44,528 nucleotides of DNA. It comes from Desulfuromusa sp. (GTDB lineage Bacteria; Desulfobacterota; Desulfuromonadia; Desulfuromonadales; Geopsychrobacteraceae). The stretch lies in contig JADGEB010000007.1 of assembly GCA_016744595.1 (NCBI GenBank), forward strand, positions 62,012 through 106,539. Direction: 5' to 3'. Below, piece after piece: positions 15,780 to 25,339 of this stretch; positions within the stretch are counted from its first letter, which is position 1, and every line of letters begins with the position of its first letter. The notes under the pieces are model-generated. The model saw only the letters and a program-made list of their open reading frames with translations, was not told the DNA's origin and made no database searches. The position numbers and the translations under genes were made by a program.

Positions 15780-16364
15780 TCAATTCACTTGTTTCCATTC
15801 AATTGTTACCTGTTGGGCTTCTTGCATAAAATCGGCAAAATCATTTTCCAGTTCTTCACGCCACATTTCTAATTGAAAAAAACCGTCGGCTAATGGAATT
15901 TTGTGCTTAAGCCGCTCTTCCAGACGCTGCAATACCCTTTGTACAATTTCAGGCTTACGGTAAGCGGTCAACCAATCATGCTCAATCATCCGAGGTAATT
16001 GCTGTTGTAACCCTGGACTGAGTAAATCGTAGCAGGACTGCAAACCGCGATAGACATCTTGAGAAAACTCGGCAAGGGACTGATCTGCATACTCATCCCA
16101 GTGACAAGCCAGAAAATGATCGTAAAACACATCGACCAAAACACTTCTCGCATAGCGGAAGCGGGGATCCAAACGCCGCCGGCTAGTTTGAAATATCTCA
16201 CTTCGTTGAGTCAAACGATCGATATGACGATGCAGTTTCAAATGTCTGGATAATTCTTCTGGAAATGTTGTGGGGACAATCCCCTTGACAAAATCACCCA
16301 TGAGCGACCCCGACCAGGCAAGAGGATTCGGTTCAGAAAAATAAAGATGAGCCAGATAATTCAT
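15780..16364 (-). CDS. acpH: ACP phosphodiesterase
   Basis: A 194-residue member of the AcpH family (formerly DUF479), HD-like enzymes that remove 4'-phosphopantetheine from acyl carrier protein in E. coli. The full length and text match: MNYLAHLYFSEP at the start, GDFVKG near 24-29, HRHIDRLT near 46-53, and RRRLDPRFRYARSVLVDVFYDHFL-type text containing the metal-binding DHF. It starts 18 bases after the stop of the TPR gene and is the last gene of a run of four on the minus strand. Confidence 0.92.
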   Translation of the reverse strand: MNYLAHLYFSEPNPLAWSGSLMGDFVKGIVPTTFPEELSRHLKLHRHIDRLTQRSEIFQTSRRRLDPRFRYARSVLVDVFYDHFLACHWDEYADQSLAEFSQDVYRGLQSCYDLLSPGLQQQLPRMIEHDWLTAYRKPEIVQRVLQRLEERLKHKIPLADGFFQLEMWREELENDFADFMQEAQQVTIEWKQVN

Positions 16365-16382
16365 GACAGAGCAACAGTAGGA

Positions 16383-17501
16383 TTAAGATAGACGCTTAAG
16401 CTGACTATCTATCTCGTCCAGAACAGCTTTATCTTCATCGCCAGTCGCTAATAAATAACGAAACAAATCCAACATCGATTCTCTCTGTCCAGAACGGACA
16501 AAACGCCTAATTAACATCTCAATTTGCCCTGATGTTTCCGATTCATTTACCGTAAGCAGTCCAAAAAAATGGGCGGCGCTGTCCCAATCTTTTCGATCAC
16601 TGCAAAGGCACACCAGCCCTGCTGTAGCAAAAAGATCTTCACCAAATTCCAGTGATTTACGATAACCTCGCTCCGCTTCTTCTAAGCGACCAAGATTGAG
16701 ATATGCATCTCCCATACGGGTGTGCAGGGCTTGGGTTCCTTCCGAATGTAGTAAAATTTTTTGCCAGACTTCAATCGCCTTCTCATATTGACGATACCAG
16801 CGATAGCAGTTGCCAAGCCCGTAAAGAGCATAGGGATTGTTGGGTTCAATCTGAAGTGCCCGACGGAAATATTTTTCTGACCGCTCAAAGTCAGAAATTC
16901 GCCAGCAGAGCTTACCGATGATCGTTAATATATGGAGTTCATTAGCGTCAAACTTGAGAACTTTTTCGTAAGTTTCAATGGCCTCTTCATCTCTCCCCAT
17001 ACGGTGCTGCAAATCTGCCACGCCGGTCAGAGCAAAGCGATCACCGGGAGCAAACTGCAGTATCTGCCGATAGGCCTTTTCAGCACGCTCAAACTGCATG
17101 AGGACCTTGCAACTGTCAGCCACCCGGGTCATAACAAATTTATCCTGTGGTCTTAAGACAAGATATCGATCCCACATTTTAATCGCCTCTTGATGACGAT
17201 TCAGTTTTTTACAGACATCCCCCAGGCCACGTAGCGCAAACAGGTTATTTTTATCAACATCCAACAGCTTGCTGTAACAACGTTCAGCTTCATGAAAATC
17301 ACCAATTTCACGGCAGGCATCCCCCATCCCCGACAGCAAATATGGGTTTTCTGGCTCTCGTTCCAAACCAAGAGAGAATAGATCTCGTGCTTCAACATAC
17401 TGACGAGAGCGGAGTTTTTGCCGGGCTTTTTTAGAGATATCAATAATTGAAGGTTGTCTTTGAGTATTATTCGCAGAGTTTCCATTGTCTGGCTGATTCA
17501 C
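16383..17501 (-). CDS. tetratricopeptide repeat protein
   Basis: A 372-residue protein made mostly of TPR units from about residue 20 to 300: repeats such as ALRGLGDVCKKLNRHQEAIK, YALYGLGNCYRWYRQYEKAI and LHTRMGDAYLNLGRLEEAE recur every 34 residues, about eight in all. There is no signal peptide or membrane segment, so it is probably a cytoplasmic scaffold. It has no catalytic domain and its partner is unknown. CAGGAG precedes the ATG. The N-terminal 20 residues are polar and low in complexity. Confidence 0.9.
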   Translation of the reverse strand: MNQPDNGNSANNTQRQPSIIDISKKARQKLRSRQYVEARDLFSLGLEREPENPYLLSGMGDACREIGDFHEAERCYSKLLDVDKNNLFALRGLGDVCKKLNRHQEAIKMWDRYLVLRPQDKFVMTRVADSCKVLMQFERAEKAYRQILQFAPGDRFALTGVADLQHRMGRDEEAIETYEKVLKFDANELHILTIIGKLCWRISDFERSEKYFRRALQIEPNNPYALYGLGNCYRWYRQYEKAIEVWQKILLHSEGTQALHTRMGDAYLNLGRLEEAERGYRKSLEFGEDLFATAGLVCLCSDRKDWDSAAHFFGLLTVNESETSGQIEMLIRRFVRSGQRESMLDLFRYLLATGDEDKAVLDEIDSQLKRLS

Positions 17502-17540
17502 AGTGTCTCCTGACTTTACATTTAACGAGCTTTTAAACCA

Positions 17541-18185
17541 TCAATCTTGTTGACCATAACTACCAAACTTATCCACAACTCGCTGCATTTCTTCAGCATC
17601 GACCAGAACCGGCTGGCCGATTGATTTCGTCTGGTAATAGATTCGAGCAACTAATTCGATCTCTTCAGCGACATTGAAGCAGTTTTTCATATCTTTACCA
17701 ACGGCTACCAAGCCATGATTTGCCAGAAGGACCGCATTATAGCCACCAATACTGGCGATAATATTGTTTGCCAATTTATCGCTACCAAAAGTGGCATAAG
17801 GTGCTAGAGGAACTTTATCCCCCGAAAATGCGACCAGATAATGAACAGCCGGAATCTCCCAATGCATACAGGCAATCGTTGTCGCATAGACCGAATGGGT
17901 ATGTACGATTGCAGTGATCTCTTCACGGGCAGTATAGAGTGCCAGATGGAAACCCAATTCACTAGAAGGTTTACGTTCCCCATCAACAACTTGACCAACT
18001 CGATCAACCACAACAACGTCTGCAGCAGTCACATCATGATAATCGATACCGCTAGGGCTGATAGCAATCAGGTTTTCGACAGGAGAGAGAATACTCAAGT
18101 TCCCCCCACTACCTGTGGTCAAACCAGACCTGACCATTTTCAAACCATAATCAACAATTTCTTGACGCTGTTGCGACATCAGCAT
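17541..18185 (-). CDS. class II aldolase/adducin family protein (fuculose-phosphate aldolase-like)
   Basis: A 214-residue zinc-dependent aldolase-type protein. The glycine-rich TTGSGGNLS substrate loop, the catalytic-type Glu in PSSELGFH, and zinc-binding histidines in VHTHSVYAT and in LLANHGL are present in the expected order. The family includes L-fuculose-1-phosphate aldolase, ribulose-phosphate 4-epimerase and methylthioribulose-phosphate dehydratase. The text is nearest FucA, but no fucose pathway gene is nearby, so the substrate is open. CAGGAG lies seven bases before the ATG at 18185. It lies 52 bases downstream of the peptidase gene and 39 bases upstream of the TPR gene on the minus strand. 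Confidence 0.88.
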   Translation of the reverse strand: MLMSQQRQEIVDYGLKMVRSGLTTGSGGNLSILSPVENLIAISPSGIDYHDVTAADVVVVDRVGQVVDGERKPSSELGFHLALYTAREEITAIVHTHSVYATTIACMHWEIPAVHYLVAFSGDKVPLAPYATFGSDKLANNIIASIGGYNAVLLANHGLVAVGKDMKNCFNVAEEIELVARIYYQTKSIGQPVLVDAEEMQRVVDKFGSYGQQD

Positions 18186-18237
18186 GGCAATCTCCTGGTA
18201 AAGTCATTCATATTCAGCAGACAACATTGCCAACCAT

Positions 18238-19599
18238 TTATTCTGATTTTTCCACGACGGAGTCTGTTTCGGGCAAGACAAGCTTGGCAATATGGGTACT
18301 GGGTTGTTTTTCACCTAAATGCGCCAGGAGTGGAGCAGCCAAAGATTTAAATTCTGCAAGATTTTCTTTACTAACCGATTTTCCAGCAGGTGCTTTCAGT
18401 TTGGTTGGATTAACCGGTGCCCCATTATGTCTCATGCGGAAACATAGATGTGGGCCAGTCGCCATACCAGTACCGCCGAGGTACCCAATAACCTGCCCCT
18501 GAGTCACTCGCTTGCCCTTTTTAAGCCCTCGGGCAAAGCCCTTCATATGTAAATAGAGAGTTGCATAACCATTGCTGTGACGAACTTCGATGAAATTTCC
18601 GTTCCCTTTGGTATAGCCAATTCGGTGGATACGACCATCTCCAACAGTTTTGATTGGAGTTCCAACCGGGGCAACATAATCGATAGCAGGATGGGCTTTC
18701 CAAGATTTTAAAATTGGATGAAACCGGCGCATCGTAAAACCGGATGAAATCCGTTTAAATGCCAAGGGAGCCTTGAGAAAAGCCTTTCGAACATTTTCCC
18801 CCTTCTCGTTATAGAATGAAGGGTTCTGGTTTCCATCCTTAAAGCCAATCGCGTTAAATACTTCTTTTTGATTGACAAATTCAGCAGCGAGAACGTTCCC
18901 ATACCCCGCTGGCTTACCCTCACGAAAACGTTTCTCTACCACCGCCCGGAAAGTATCACCTGTTCTGATATCAAGAATGAAGTCTACATCCCAAGCAAAA
19001 ATATCTGCCAAGACATAAGCAAGAGCAGGATCTTCACCAATGTCAGCAACAGCTTCAAACAAACTGGTTGTGATGGTGCCCTGCACCACTTCTGTCGTCA
19101 CATCATAGATAATTGGCTGGCGTTTTATATTAATCTGGTCAGCATCTCGACTGATCACCAACAGTTCTTCAGCATCAATTTCATAGACAAAAGAGCTGAA
19201 TTCACCATCCATAGTACAGATCCGATATGGCTGCCCGGCACAAATCTTGGTGAAAGGGAAAATATCGCGACTTTGCAGATTCAGATTATGAATTTCCTGC
19301 GCAGTAAAATAATCACCCAGAAGACTGGTGATTGAAGATCCAGATGGAACAGTGCTCTTGATTTCCTCACGAACTGGCTCAGGTAATTTGGGCGGTGCGA
19401 CAGGTATTACCGGAGAATTAACCACAACGGGTGCTTCACGAGCCTCCAGTTCAGGACCGGAACCACTACTAAACAACAGCAAGACGACACCGACAAACAG
19501 CACGAGAACTGCAAGCACAGCCATCTTGCCAAATTTTGATTTATGTTTGCGTGGACTGAATGAACCACGCGGAGGTTGAAAGTCCTGCTTTAAACTCAT
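18238..19599 (-). CDS. M23 family metallopeptidase with HxC variant active site
   Basis: A 453-residue peptidoglycan DD-metalloendopeptidase-like protein. After a basic N-terminus a membrane segment lies at about 26-43, then a Pro-rich linker, a middle domain of about 100 residues resembling the OapA/LysM-like part of MepM-type enzymes, and a C-terminal M23 domain. Zinc ligands His303 and Asp307 (HPAID) and His351 (LYLHMKG) are present. The final motif, usually HLH, is GPHLCF, so the third zinc ligand position is Cys386 after His384. It presumably cleaves peptidoglycan in the periplasm. The ATG at 19599 is preferred over a GTG four codons earlier because GGGTG is suitably placed before it. 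Confidence 0.9.
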   Translation of the reverse strand: MSLKQDFQPPRGSFSPRKHKSKFGKMAVLAVLVLFVGVVLLLFSSGSGPELEAREAPVVVNSPVIPVAPPKLPEPVREEIKSTVPSGSSITSLLGDYFTAQEIHNLNLQSRDIFPFTKICAGQPYRICTMDGEFSSFVYEIDAEELLVISRDADQINIKRQPIIYDVTTEVVQGTITTSLFEAVADIGEDPALAYVLADIFAWDVDFILDIRTGDTFRAVVEKRFREGKPAGYGNVLAAEFVNQKEVFNAIGFKDGNQNPSFYNEKGENVRKAFLKAPLAFKRISSGFTMRRFHPILKSWKAHPAIDYVAPVGTPIKTVGDGRIHRIGYTKGNGNFIEVRHSNGYATLYLHMKGFARGLKKGKRVTQGQVIGYLGGTGMATGPHLCFRMRHNGAPVNPTKLKAPAGKSVSKENLAEFKSLAAPLLAHLGEKQPSTHIAKLVLPETDSVVEKSE

Positions 19600-19821
19600 T
19601 GACACACCCACAACACAAGATTAGAACTCTCTTAGGTATCGTTACTTAATTGAGAAATTATAACATTTCATTCTTTCTTCTGTCCAGTTACCATTTTTTT
19701 CATTTTTGATTATTGCCAGATTGATATCATGGGGATAACATGACCACTCACCCATAGAATGCTGCAACAACGCAAGATCATAGTTTTTGCGCTGCCAGCA
19801 TCATTTCAAGGAATGGATATC

Positions 19822-20955
19822 ATGATTAACAGACAAAGAATTTGTGATGAATTCATGCGCCAGGCATCGATTGACAGCCCTTCATTTAAAGAAGCTGCAA
19901 TAGCGGAGTATCTGGAACAGCGGTTCAAAGAACTGGGCGCAGATATTGAATTTGATAACGCTGGAGAAAAAATTGGTAGTAACAGTGGCAACATGATTGC
20001 CCGTCTTCCTGGAACAAAGGCTGGTGAGCCATTACTCCTTTCCGTGCATATGGATACCGTCACACCCGCAGACAATGTTGAACCAGTCCTTAAAGATGGT
20101 ATTTTTACCAGTTCTGGAGAGACCATTCTCGGCGGTGACGATAAATCAGGGATTGTTGAGATTATCGAGGCAATCGAGGTTTTACATGAACAGAAAATTC
20201 CTTATGTTCCATTGGAAATTGTCGCCTCCATTTGTGAAGAACAGGGATTACTTGGGGCAAAGCAACTTGATTTTTCAAAACTTAAAGCCAAACACGGCGT
20301 GGCAATGGACACAACCGGAGTTGACATCGTAATTAATCGAGCTCCGGCTGCTAACCGTTTTAAAATTGATATATTCGGCCATGAAGCCCATGCTGGCGTG
20401 TGCCCCGAACAGGGAATATCGGCTATACAAATTGCCAGTCGAGCGATTGCCAGAATGCCCCTTGGCAGAATTGATGAGGAAACTACTGCGAATTTTGGAA
20501 CTATCCACGGTGGCCTTGCATCAAATATTATCCCCAAACAAGTCAGTTTACGCGGAGAGGTTCGAAGCCACAATATCGACAAACTTCGCAAACAAACTGA
20601 ACTGATTATCAGCATAGTTGAAGAAGAAGTTGATAAGGCAACAATTAGAATTGGTGATGAAACCAAATGCGCCTCCATGTCACTTGAATTAAAGGAAGAT
20701 TTTACCCCGATGCAAGTTGCTGAGGATGCCCATATTTTGCAGATTATTCATGAAGCCGGTACAGCGCTTAAACGCCCCCAGGAAGTCCGTGCCGCTGGAG
20801 GTGGTTCAGATGCCAATATTTTCAATGGTAACGGGATTGAGACTGTCATTGTAGCAACTGGCATGTCCAAGGTTCACACAGTTAATGAACAAATAGCTGT
20901 TGATGACATGGTAAAAGCCAGTGAGTTACTGGTGGAAATTATCCGCAGAGCATAA
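19822..20955 (+). CDS. M20 family peptidase, peptidase T-like
   Basis: A 377-residue cytoplasmic zinc aminopeptidase of the peptidase T branch, likely acting on tripeptides. Visible motifs are SVHMDTV (first zinc ligand), GGDDKSG (bridging Asp region), CEEQGLLGAK (catalytic Glu), the dimerisation domain text FGHEAHAG, and the late histidine in VHTVNEQ. AAGGA lies 8 bases before the ATG at 19822; upstream in-frame codons lack a binding site. It is followed after 22 bases by an aminotransferase gene on the same strand, suggesting a peptide and amino acid catabolism unit. Confidence 0.92.
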   Translation: MINRQRICDEFMRQASIDSPSFKEAAIAEYLEQRFKELGADIEFDNAGEKIGSNSGNMIARLPGTKAGEPLLLSVHMDTVTPADNVEPVLKDGIFTSSGETILGGDDKSGIVEIIEAIEVLHEQKIPYVPLEIVASICEEQGLLGAKQLDFSKLKAKHGVAMDTTGVDIVINRAPAANRFKIDIFGHEAHAGVCPEQGISAIQIASRAIARMPLGRIDEETTANFGTIHGGLASNIIPKQVSLRGEVRSHNIDKLRKQTELIISIVEEEVDKATIRIGDETKCASMSLELKEDFTPMQVAEDAHILQIIHEAGTALKRPQEVRAAGGGSDANIFNGNGIETVIVATGMSKVHTVNEQIAVDDMVKASELLVEIIRRA

Positions 20956-20976
20956 ATTGAATACGAGTGATTTAAG

Positions 20977-22140
20977 ATGCAAGTATCAAAACAGCTAGAA
21001 CAAATTCAGCCCCCGCCAATCACTGAAGTTAAAAGCTGGTTGACGGGGCGTGTGTTCCCTGATGAAAAACCTTTGGTTGACCTGTGTCAGGCGATACCCA
21101 GCTATTCACCACCAATGGAGTTAATCGAGTATCTAAAGAACTCCCTCGATGACCCCTTAACCTTTAAATACAGCCAGGATGAAGGACTTCCTGAGGTTCG
21201 AGACGAAGTCTGCTCTTGGTATCAGCGCCACTACCAAGGGGCTCCCACACCTAAGCAACTTTGTCTGACAGTTGGAGCCAGTCAGGCCTTCTGGCTGGCC
21301 ATTTCCTCACTCTGTCAGCCAAATGATGAAGTTATTGTCCAGCTTCCAGCTTACTTTGATCATCCAATGGGATTGCAAGCTCTTGGTATCAAACCAGTTT
21401 ATGCTCCATTTAACCCTGAGACTGCTGGTCAACCAGATCTGGAAGCAATTAAGCGCCTGATCAGTCCAAAAACTAAAGCAATCCTGCTGGTCACTCCAAG
21501 CAACCCCACCGGGGCAGTCATTTCACCAGATCAGATCACCGCTTTTTTTGAATTGGCACAATCGCACAACATCAGCTTAATTCTGGATGAGACCTATAAT
21601 GCCTTTATTGGCACCACACCACACCTGCTGTTCAATCGTTCGGACTGGCCAAATAACTTTATTCAGATTGCTTCATTCGGCAAAACTTTTGCTCTGACTG
21701 GTCTACGTTGCGGAGCTTTAATTGCAAATCATGAGTTTATTCAGCAGGTATTGAAAATTCAGGATAGCATGGTGGTCTGTCAACCACGACCAACACAACT
21801 GGCATTAAAATTTGGCTGTCGGCATCTGGATGACTGGGTGGCGAAAAACGCAGCAACAATGCAGCAGCGACATGATCATTTCAAGGCCGATTTTTTGGCT
21901 GCAAAAACCAACTTCAAGCTCATCGCCAGCGGTTCATTCTTTGCCTGGGTCAAACATCCATGGAATGACCTAACGGGACGCCAGGCAGCAAAACGGTTGG
22001 TTGAAGAGGCCAATTTGATCTGCCTTCCAGGGGAGGCTTTTGGCCCGGGGCTGGAGCCCTACCTACGCCTCTCTTTTGGAAATATTGGAGTGACACAGAT
22101 TACCGAAGCGGTTGGAAGGTTTCAAAAGTTCTACCTGTAA
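20977..22140 (+). CDS. class I/II PLP aminotransferase
   Basis: A 387-residue fold-type I aminotransferase. Cofactor motifs are TVGASQAFWL near residue 98, the SNPTG element (TPSNPTGAV), LDETYNAF (the pyridine-binding Asp), the PLP lysine in SFGKTFALTG, and a C-terminal arginine in YLRLSFGN for the substrate carboxylate. It belongs to the aspartate/aromatic aminotransferase-like group; the exact substrate is not predictable. It follows the peptidase gene after 22 bases. The ribosome binding site is weak, which fits translation dependent on the upstream gene. Confidence 0.9.
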   Translation: MQVSKQLEQIQPPPITEVKSWLTGRVFPDEKPLVDLCQAIPSYSPPMELIEYLKNSLDDPLTFKYSQDEGLPEVRDEVCSWYQRHYQGAPTPKQLCLTVGASQAFWLAISSLCQPNDEVIVQLPAYFDHPMGLQALGIKPVYAPFNPETAGQPDLEAIKRLISPKTKAILLVTPSNPTGAVISPDQITAFFELAQSHNISLILDETYNAFIGTTPHLLFNRSDWPNNFIQIASFGKTFALTGLRCGALIANHEFIQQVLKIQDSMVVCQPRPTQLALKFGCRHLDDWVAKNAATMQQRHDHFKADFLAAKTNFKLIASGSFFAWVKHPWNDLTGRQAAKRLVEEANLICLPGEAFGPGLEPYLRLSFGNIGVTQITEAVGRFQKFYL

Positions 22141-22247
22141 CCACCATGGTCATTGAAAAAATCGAGTTCGGAAGAAAAGTATCCATCGCTGCAATTAACG
22201 GTTATGTCTTCGGTGAAGATATCTATAGCATGCGATATCCACACCTC

Positions 22248-23123
22248 CTAAATTGCTCTGGGGTGCCGTTTCAGTAACGCCGCCCTGATCTCTTCAACAC
22301 AACTGTAAGGAACCCGAATACCACGAACCCCTTTGCCAACCTCAATCATTGAACCGCTGTCTCCATGAAAATCAGAGCCACCAGTCACAACCAAACTATG
22401 TCGGCGTGCCAGTTTGACCAGCCAATCGGTATCTTCCAGACCAGAGCCATTATTGTAGGCTTCAATGCCATCCAAACCTAACTCGACCAAACCAGCTACC
22501 AGGATTTCAAGTCTGTGTCGATCACGAGTCACATAGGGCGGGTGGGCTAATACCACAATTCCGCCACTCCCATGAATTAACTTGACCGCTTCATCTGCAG
22601 GAAAATAGTGCTTCGGCACATTGCACGGAACCAGATAGCGAGTAAAAGCCTCTTCATTATTGGAAACATAACCGGCCTGACGTAGGGCTAATGCAATGTG
22701 TGGTCGTCCAATTGTTCCACCAGCCAATTGGCGAACAGCATCAGGGTCGATAGGTTGACGCTGTTCATCGATTAACTTCTGGTTAACCAGTTCAACAATC
22801 TGTCGGTTGCGAGTTGCCCGGAACTCTTGAAATTCAACTAAAGCTCTAATCAGGTAAGGATCTTGATAATCAAATCCGTACCCCAACAAGTGCATATCGG
22901 AATATTCAAGCCACTGACTTGACAGTTCGACCGCCGCAACAACTTCAATCCCTGAAGCTGCTCCAGCCTGCATTGCACGACTGACTCCATCAATATTGTC
23001 ATGGTCAGCCAATGCAATAGCAAGAAGCCCAACTTCCTCCGCTAAGGCGACGACCTCTTCTGGGGACAAATAACCATCAGAGCAAGTCGAGTGCAGATGT
23101 AAATCAACATATTCTGTTTTCAT
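22248..23123 (-). CDS. PHP domain phosphoesterase (RNase AM / YciV-like)
   Basis: A 291-residue PHP-family metal-dependent phosphoesterase. The metal-binding motifs are DLHLHSTCSDG near the N-terminus, ADHDNIDG, GRPHIA, VLAHPP and GGSDFHG near residue 262, all in family order. E. coli YciV (RNase AM, Rnm) is a 5'-to-3' exonuclease acting on RNA and 3',5'-bisphosphate nucleotides; this protein has the same layout and length. It is convergent with the aminotransferase gene and has no operon partner in the window. Confidence 0.9.
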   Translation of the reverse strand: MKTEYVDLHLHSTCSDGYLSPEEVVALAEEVGLLAIALADHDNIDGVSRAMQAGAASGIEVVAAVELSSQWLEYSDMHLLGYGFDYQDPYLIRALVEFQEFRATRNRQIVELVNQKLIDEQRQPIDPDAVRQLAGGTIGRPHIALALRQAGYVSNNEEAFTRYLVPCNVPKHYFPADEAVKLIHGSGGIVVLAHPPYVTRDRHRLEILVAGLVELGLDGIEAYNNGSGLEDTDWLVKLARRHSLVVTGGSDFHGDSGSMIEVGKGVRGIRVPYSCVEEIRAALLKRHPRAI

Positions 23124-23368
23124 AGGCTTATTATTTACTTTTTCCTAAGGATGAATCCACTCTTTTTTGCATTTTCTACAATGAATCACTCAACTTAACC
23201 TATGGCACTACCCTAGGGATTTGGTTTTACTTGCAGATCCATCTGATAATTCAATTTATTCATAACCCTATCTTGTTCGTTCTTTGAATAAAGTCGAAGT
23301 GAGAACCCTTGACCATTCATGCGCAAACCTGTAAACATTAGACAACCGCTAACGAGAGTATATTGAGC

Positions 23369-24325
23369 ATGCCCCCACGCCTTATCGTTAAAAATCTACA
23401 GAGTTATTTTTTCACCCGGACGGGTCTCATCAAAGCTGTCGATGACGTATCGTTCACCATTGATCAGGGGGAAACCCTGGCCTTGGTCGGTGAATCGGGC
23501 TGTGGCAAATCGATGACGGCACTTTCTCTGCTGCGTTTATTGCCTGAACCAGGCCGCATTGTCGGCGGTGAAGTCACTCTTGATGGCCGCGACCTGTTAC
23601 GTTTACCCGATGTGGAAATGCGGCGTATCCGTGGTAACGACATATCGATGATATTTCAAGAGCCTATGACCTCACTCAATCCTGTACTGCGGATTGGAGA
23701 ACAGATTGCCGAAGTTCTCAGGCTCCATCAGGGAGATACAAAACAGCAGGCATTGGAACAAGCGGCAGAGCTATTGACTCAGGTCGGCATTTCAGATCCC
23801 AAACGTAGACTACGTGATTACCCTCACCAGCTTTCGGGAGGACAGCGCCAGCGAATCATGATTGCAATGGCTTTGGCATGCAACCCAAAACTACTCATTG
23901 CAGATGAACCAACGACCGCCCTGGACGTCACTATCCAAGCTCAGATCATGGATTTATTGTTGGAGCTTAAAAATCAACGGCAGATGACAACATTATTGAT
24001 CAGTCATGACTTGGGAGTCGTTGCAGGAAATGCTGACAAACTTGCTGTGATGTACGCTGGGCAAATTATTGAATCAGGGTCTGTCAAAAAAGTTTTTGCG
24101 AACCCTCTACATCCTTATACGCAAGGATTATTGCAATGCATACCCCGCCTCGGACAACAACGCGACCTGCCAACCATCCCTGGGCAACTTCCCGACTTAA
24201 GAAAACAGTTTGAGGGGTGTTTATTTCTCGATCGTTGTCCTGGTCCCTGCGCTCCTTGCGGACATCAATTGCCCAAAATAAAAGAGATTGAGCCAGGTCA
24301 TTGGGTTCGTTGCTGGAGATATTAA
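23369..24325 (+). CDS. oligopeptide/dipeptide ABC transporter ATPase, OppD/DppD type
   Basis: An ATP-binding subunit of a peptide or nickel-type importer. Walker A is [10 protein letters not shown], the signature LSGGQRQRI, Walker [12 protein letters not shown], and the switch His is in LISHDLG. The C-terminal extension (HPYTQGLL, then several Cys near the end) is typical of OppD/DppD and in some members binds an iron-sulfur cluster. Start choice is between TTG at 23363 and ATG at 23369; the ATG is taken. The adjoining gene encodes the partner ATPase, but no permease or substrate-binding protein gene is present on either side. Confidence 0.92.
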   Translation: MPPRLIVKNLQSYFFTRTGLIKAVDDVSFTIDQGETLALVGESGCGKSMTALSLLRLLPEPGRIVGGEVTLDGRDLLRLPDVEMRRIRGNDISMIFQEPMTSLNPVLRIGEQIAEVLRLHQGDTKQQALEQAAELLTQVGISDPKRRLRDYPHQLSGGQRQRIMIAMALACNPKLLIADEPTTALDVTIQAQIMDLLLELKNQRQMTTLLISHDLGVVAGNADKLAVMYAGQIIESGSVKKVFANPLHPYTQGLLQCIPRLGQQRDLPTIPGQLPDLRKQFEGCLFLDRCPGPCAPCGHQLPKIKEIEPGHWVRCWRY

Positions 24326-24327
24326 CC

Positions 24328-25323
24328 TTGCCATTACTTGAAGTAAAAAATCTGCGCAAAAGTTTTCGCATGACAGATTCTCTGGGTCGCACAGCAGGAC
24401 AACTGGTTGCTGTCGATAATCTTTCTTTCAGTTTGAAACAGGGAGAAACTCTAGGACTGGTTGGAGAATCGGGTTGCGGAAAATCAACCACAGGAAAACT
24501 TATCCTGCAATTACTCAGGTCAGATGCGGGGAAAGTTTTTTTTTCTGGAGATGAATTGACCCAGCTTTCAGCCGGCCAGATGCGTCCCTATCGCCGCCGC
24601 ATGCAGATGATATTTCAAGATCCTTTCTCATCCTTGAATCCGCGCATGACAGTCGGAGCCATATTAAGCGAACCACTGCTAATTCACCGCCTGACTCCTC
24701 CTAAACAAGTTCGTGATCGGGTTATAGAACTGCTGGAAAAAGTTGGCCTGACTGCTGAACACGAGCAGCGCTATCCGCATGAGTTTTCTGGTGGACAAAG
24801 ACAACGTGTCGGTATTGCCAGAGCACTGGCAGTTGAACCAGAGTTGATTATCGCTGATGAACCTGTTTCTGCCCTCGATCTGTCGGTGCAGGCACAAATA
24901 TTGAACTTATTACAGGGATTTCAAAAAGAGCATAATCTCAGTTACCTTTTTATTGCCCATGATCTTGCTGTTATCGAACACGTCAGTGATCGCATTGCGG
25001 TCATGTATCTAGGTAAAATTGTTGAACTGACCAACGCTGAAGAATTGTATAAAAATCCCCGCCATCCCTATACGGAAGCATTACTGAATGCAGTGCCATC
25101 ACCAGATCCAAATCATCCTCGCCCAGCAGCATTGAGTGGTGAAATCCCCTCCCCCATCAATCCACCCAGCGGCTGTTATTTTCACCCCCGTTGCCAATAT
25201 GCAGACGACCTGTGCAGGAAGCAAGAGCCATTACTTCTTGAAATAGGGAACGAGCACCAAGTTGCCTGCCACTATTCGGAACAGGTTGGGCGCTATTTAT
25301 TGCGTAAGGCGGGAACAGAATAG
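24328..25323 (+). CDS. oligopeptide/dipeptide ABC transporter ATPase, OppF/DppF type
   Basis: The second ATPase of the pair, about 332 residues from the TTG at 24328. That codon follows the stop of the first ATPase gene by two bases and has GGAG nine bases upstream; a TTG at 24301 would lie before the binding site. Walker A is [10 protein letters not shown], signature FSGGQRQRV, Walker B LIIADEPVSAL. The OppF-type C-terminus has HPYTEALL and SGCYFHPRCQYADD. OppD and OppF act as a heterodimer on two membrane subunits, which must be encoded elsewhere or be lost. Confidence 0.92.
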   Translation: MPLLEVKNLRKSFRMTDSLGRTAGQLVAVDNLSFSLKQGETLGLVGESGCGKSTTGKLILQLLRSDAGKVFFSGDELTQLSAGQMRPYRRRMQMIFQDPFSSLNPRMTVGAILSEPLLIHRLTPPKQVRDRVIELLEKVGLTAEHEQRYPHEFSGGQRQRVGIARALAVEPELIIADEPVSALDLSVQAQILNLLQGFQKEHNLSYLFIAHDLAVIEHVSDRIAVMYLGKIVELTNAEELYKNPRHPYTEALLNAVPSPDPNHPRPAALSGEIPSPINPPSGCYFHPRCQYADDLCRKQEPLLLEIGNEHQVACHYSEQVGRYLLRKAGTE

Positions 25324-25339
25324 CTTAGAAAAGAATCCG

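Noticed and set aside
22146..22277. 43-codon plus-strand ORF (MVIEKIEFG start) after the aminotransferase gene
   Set aside because: No ribosome binding site, overlaps the end of the convergent PHP gene, and no family is recognised; it may be a gene fragment.
23309..23340. TTGACC-containing promoter for the ATPase pair
   Set aside because: The matching -10 candidates have only three consensus bases at proper spacing.
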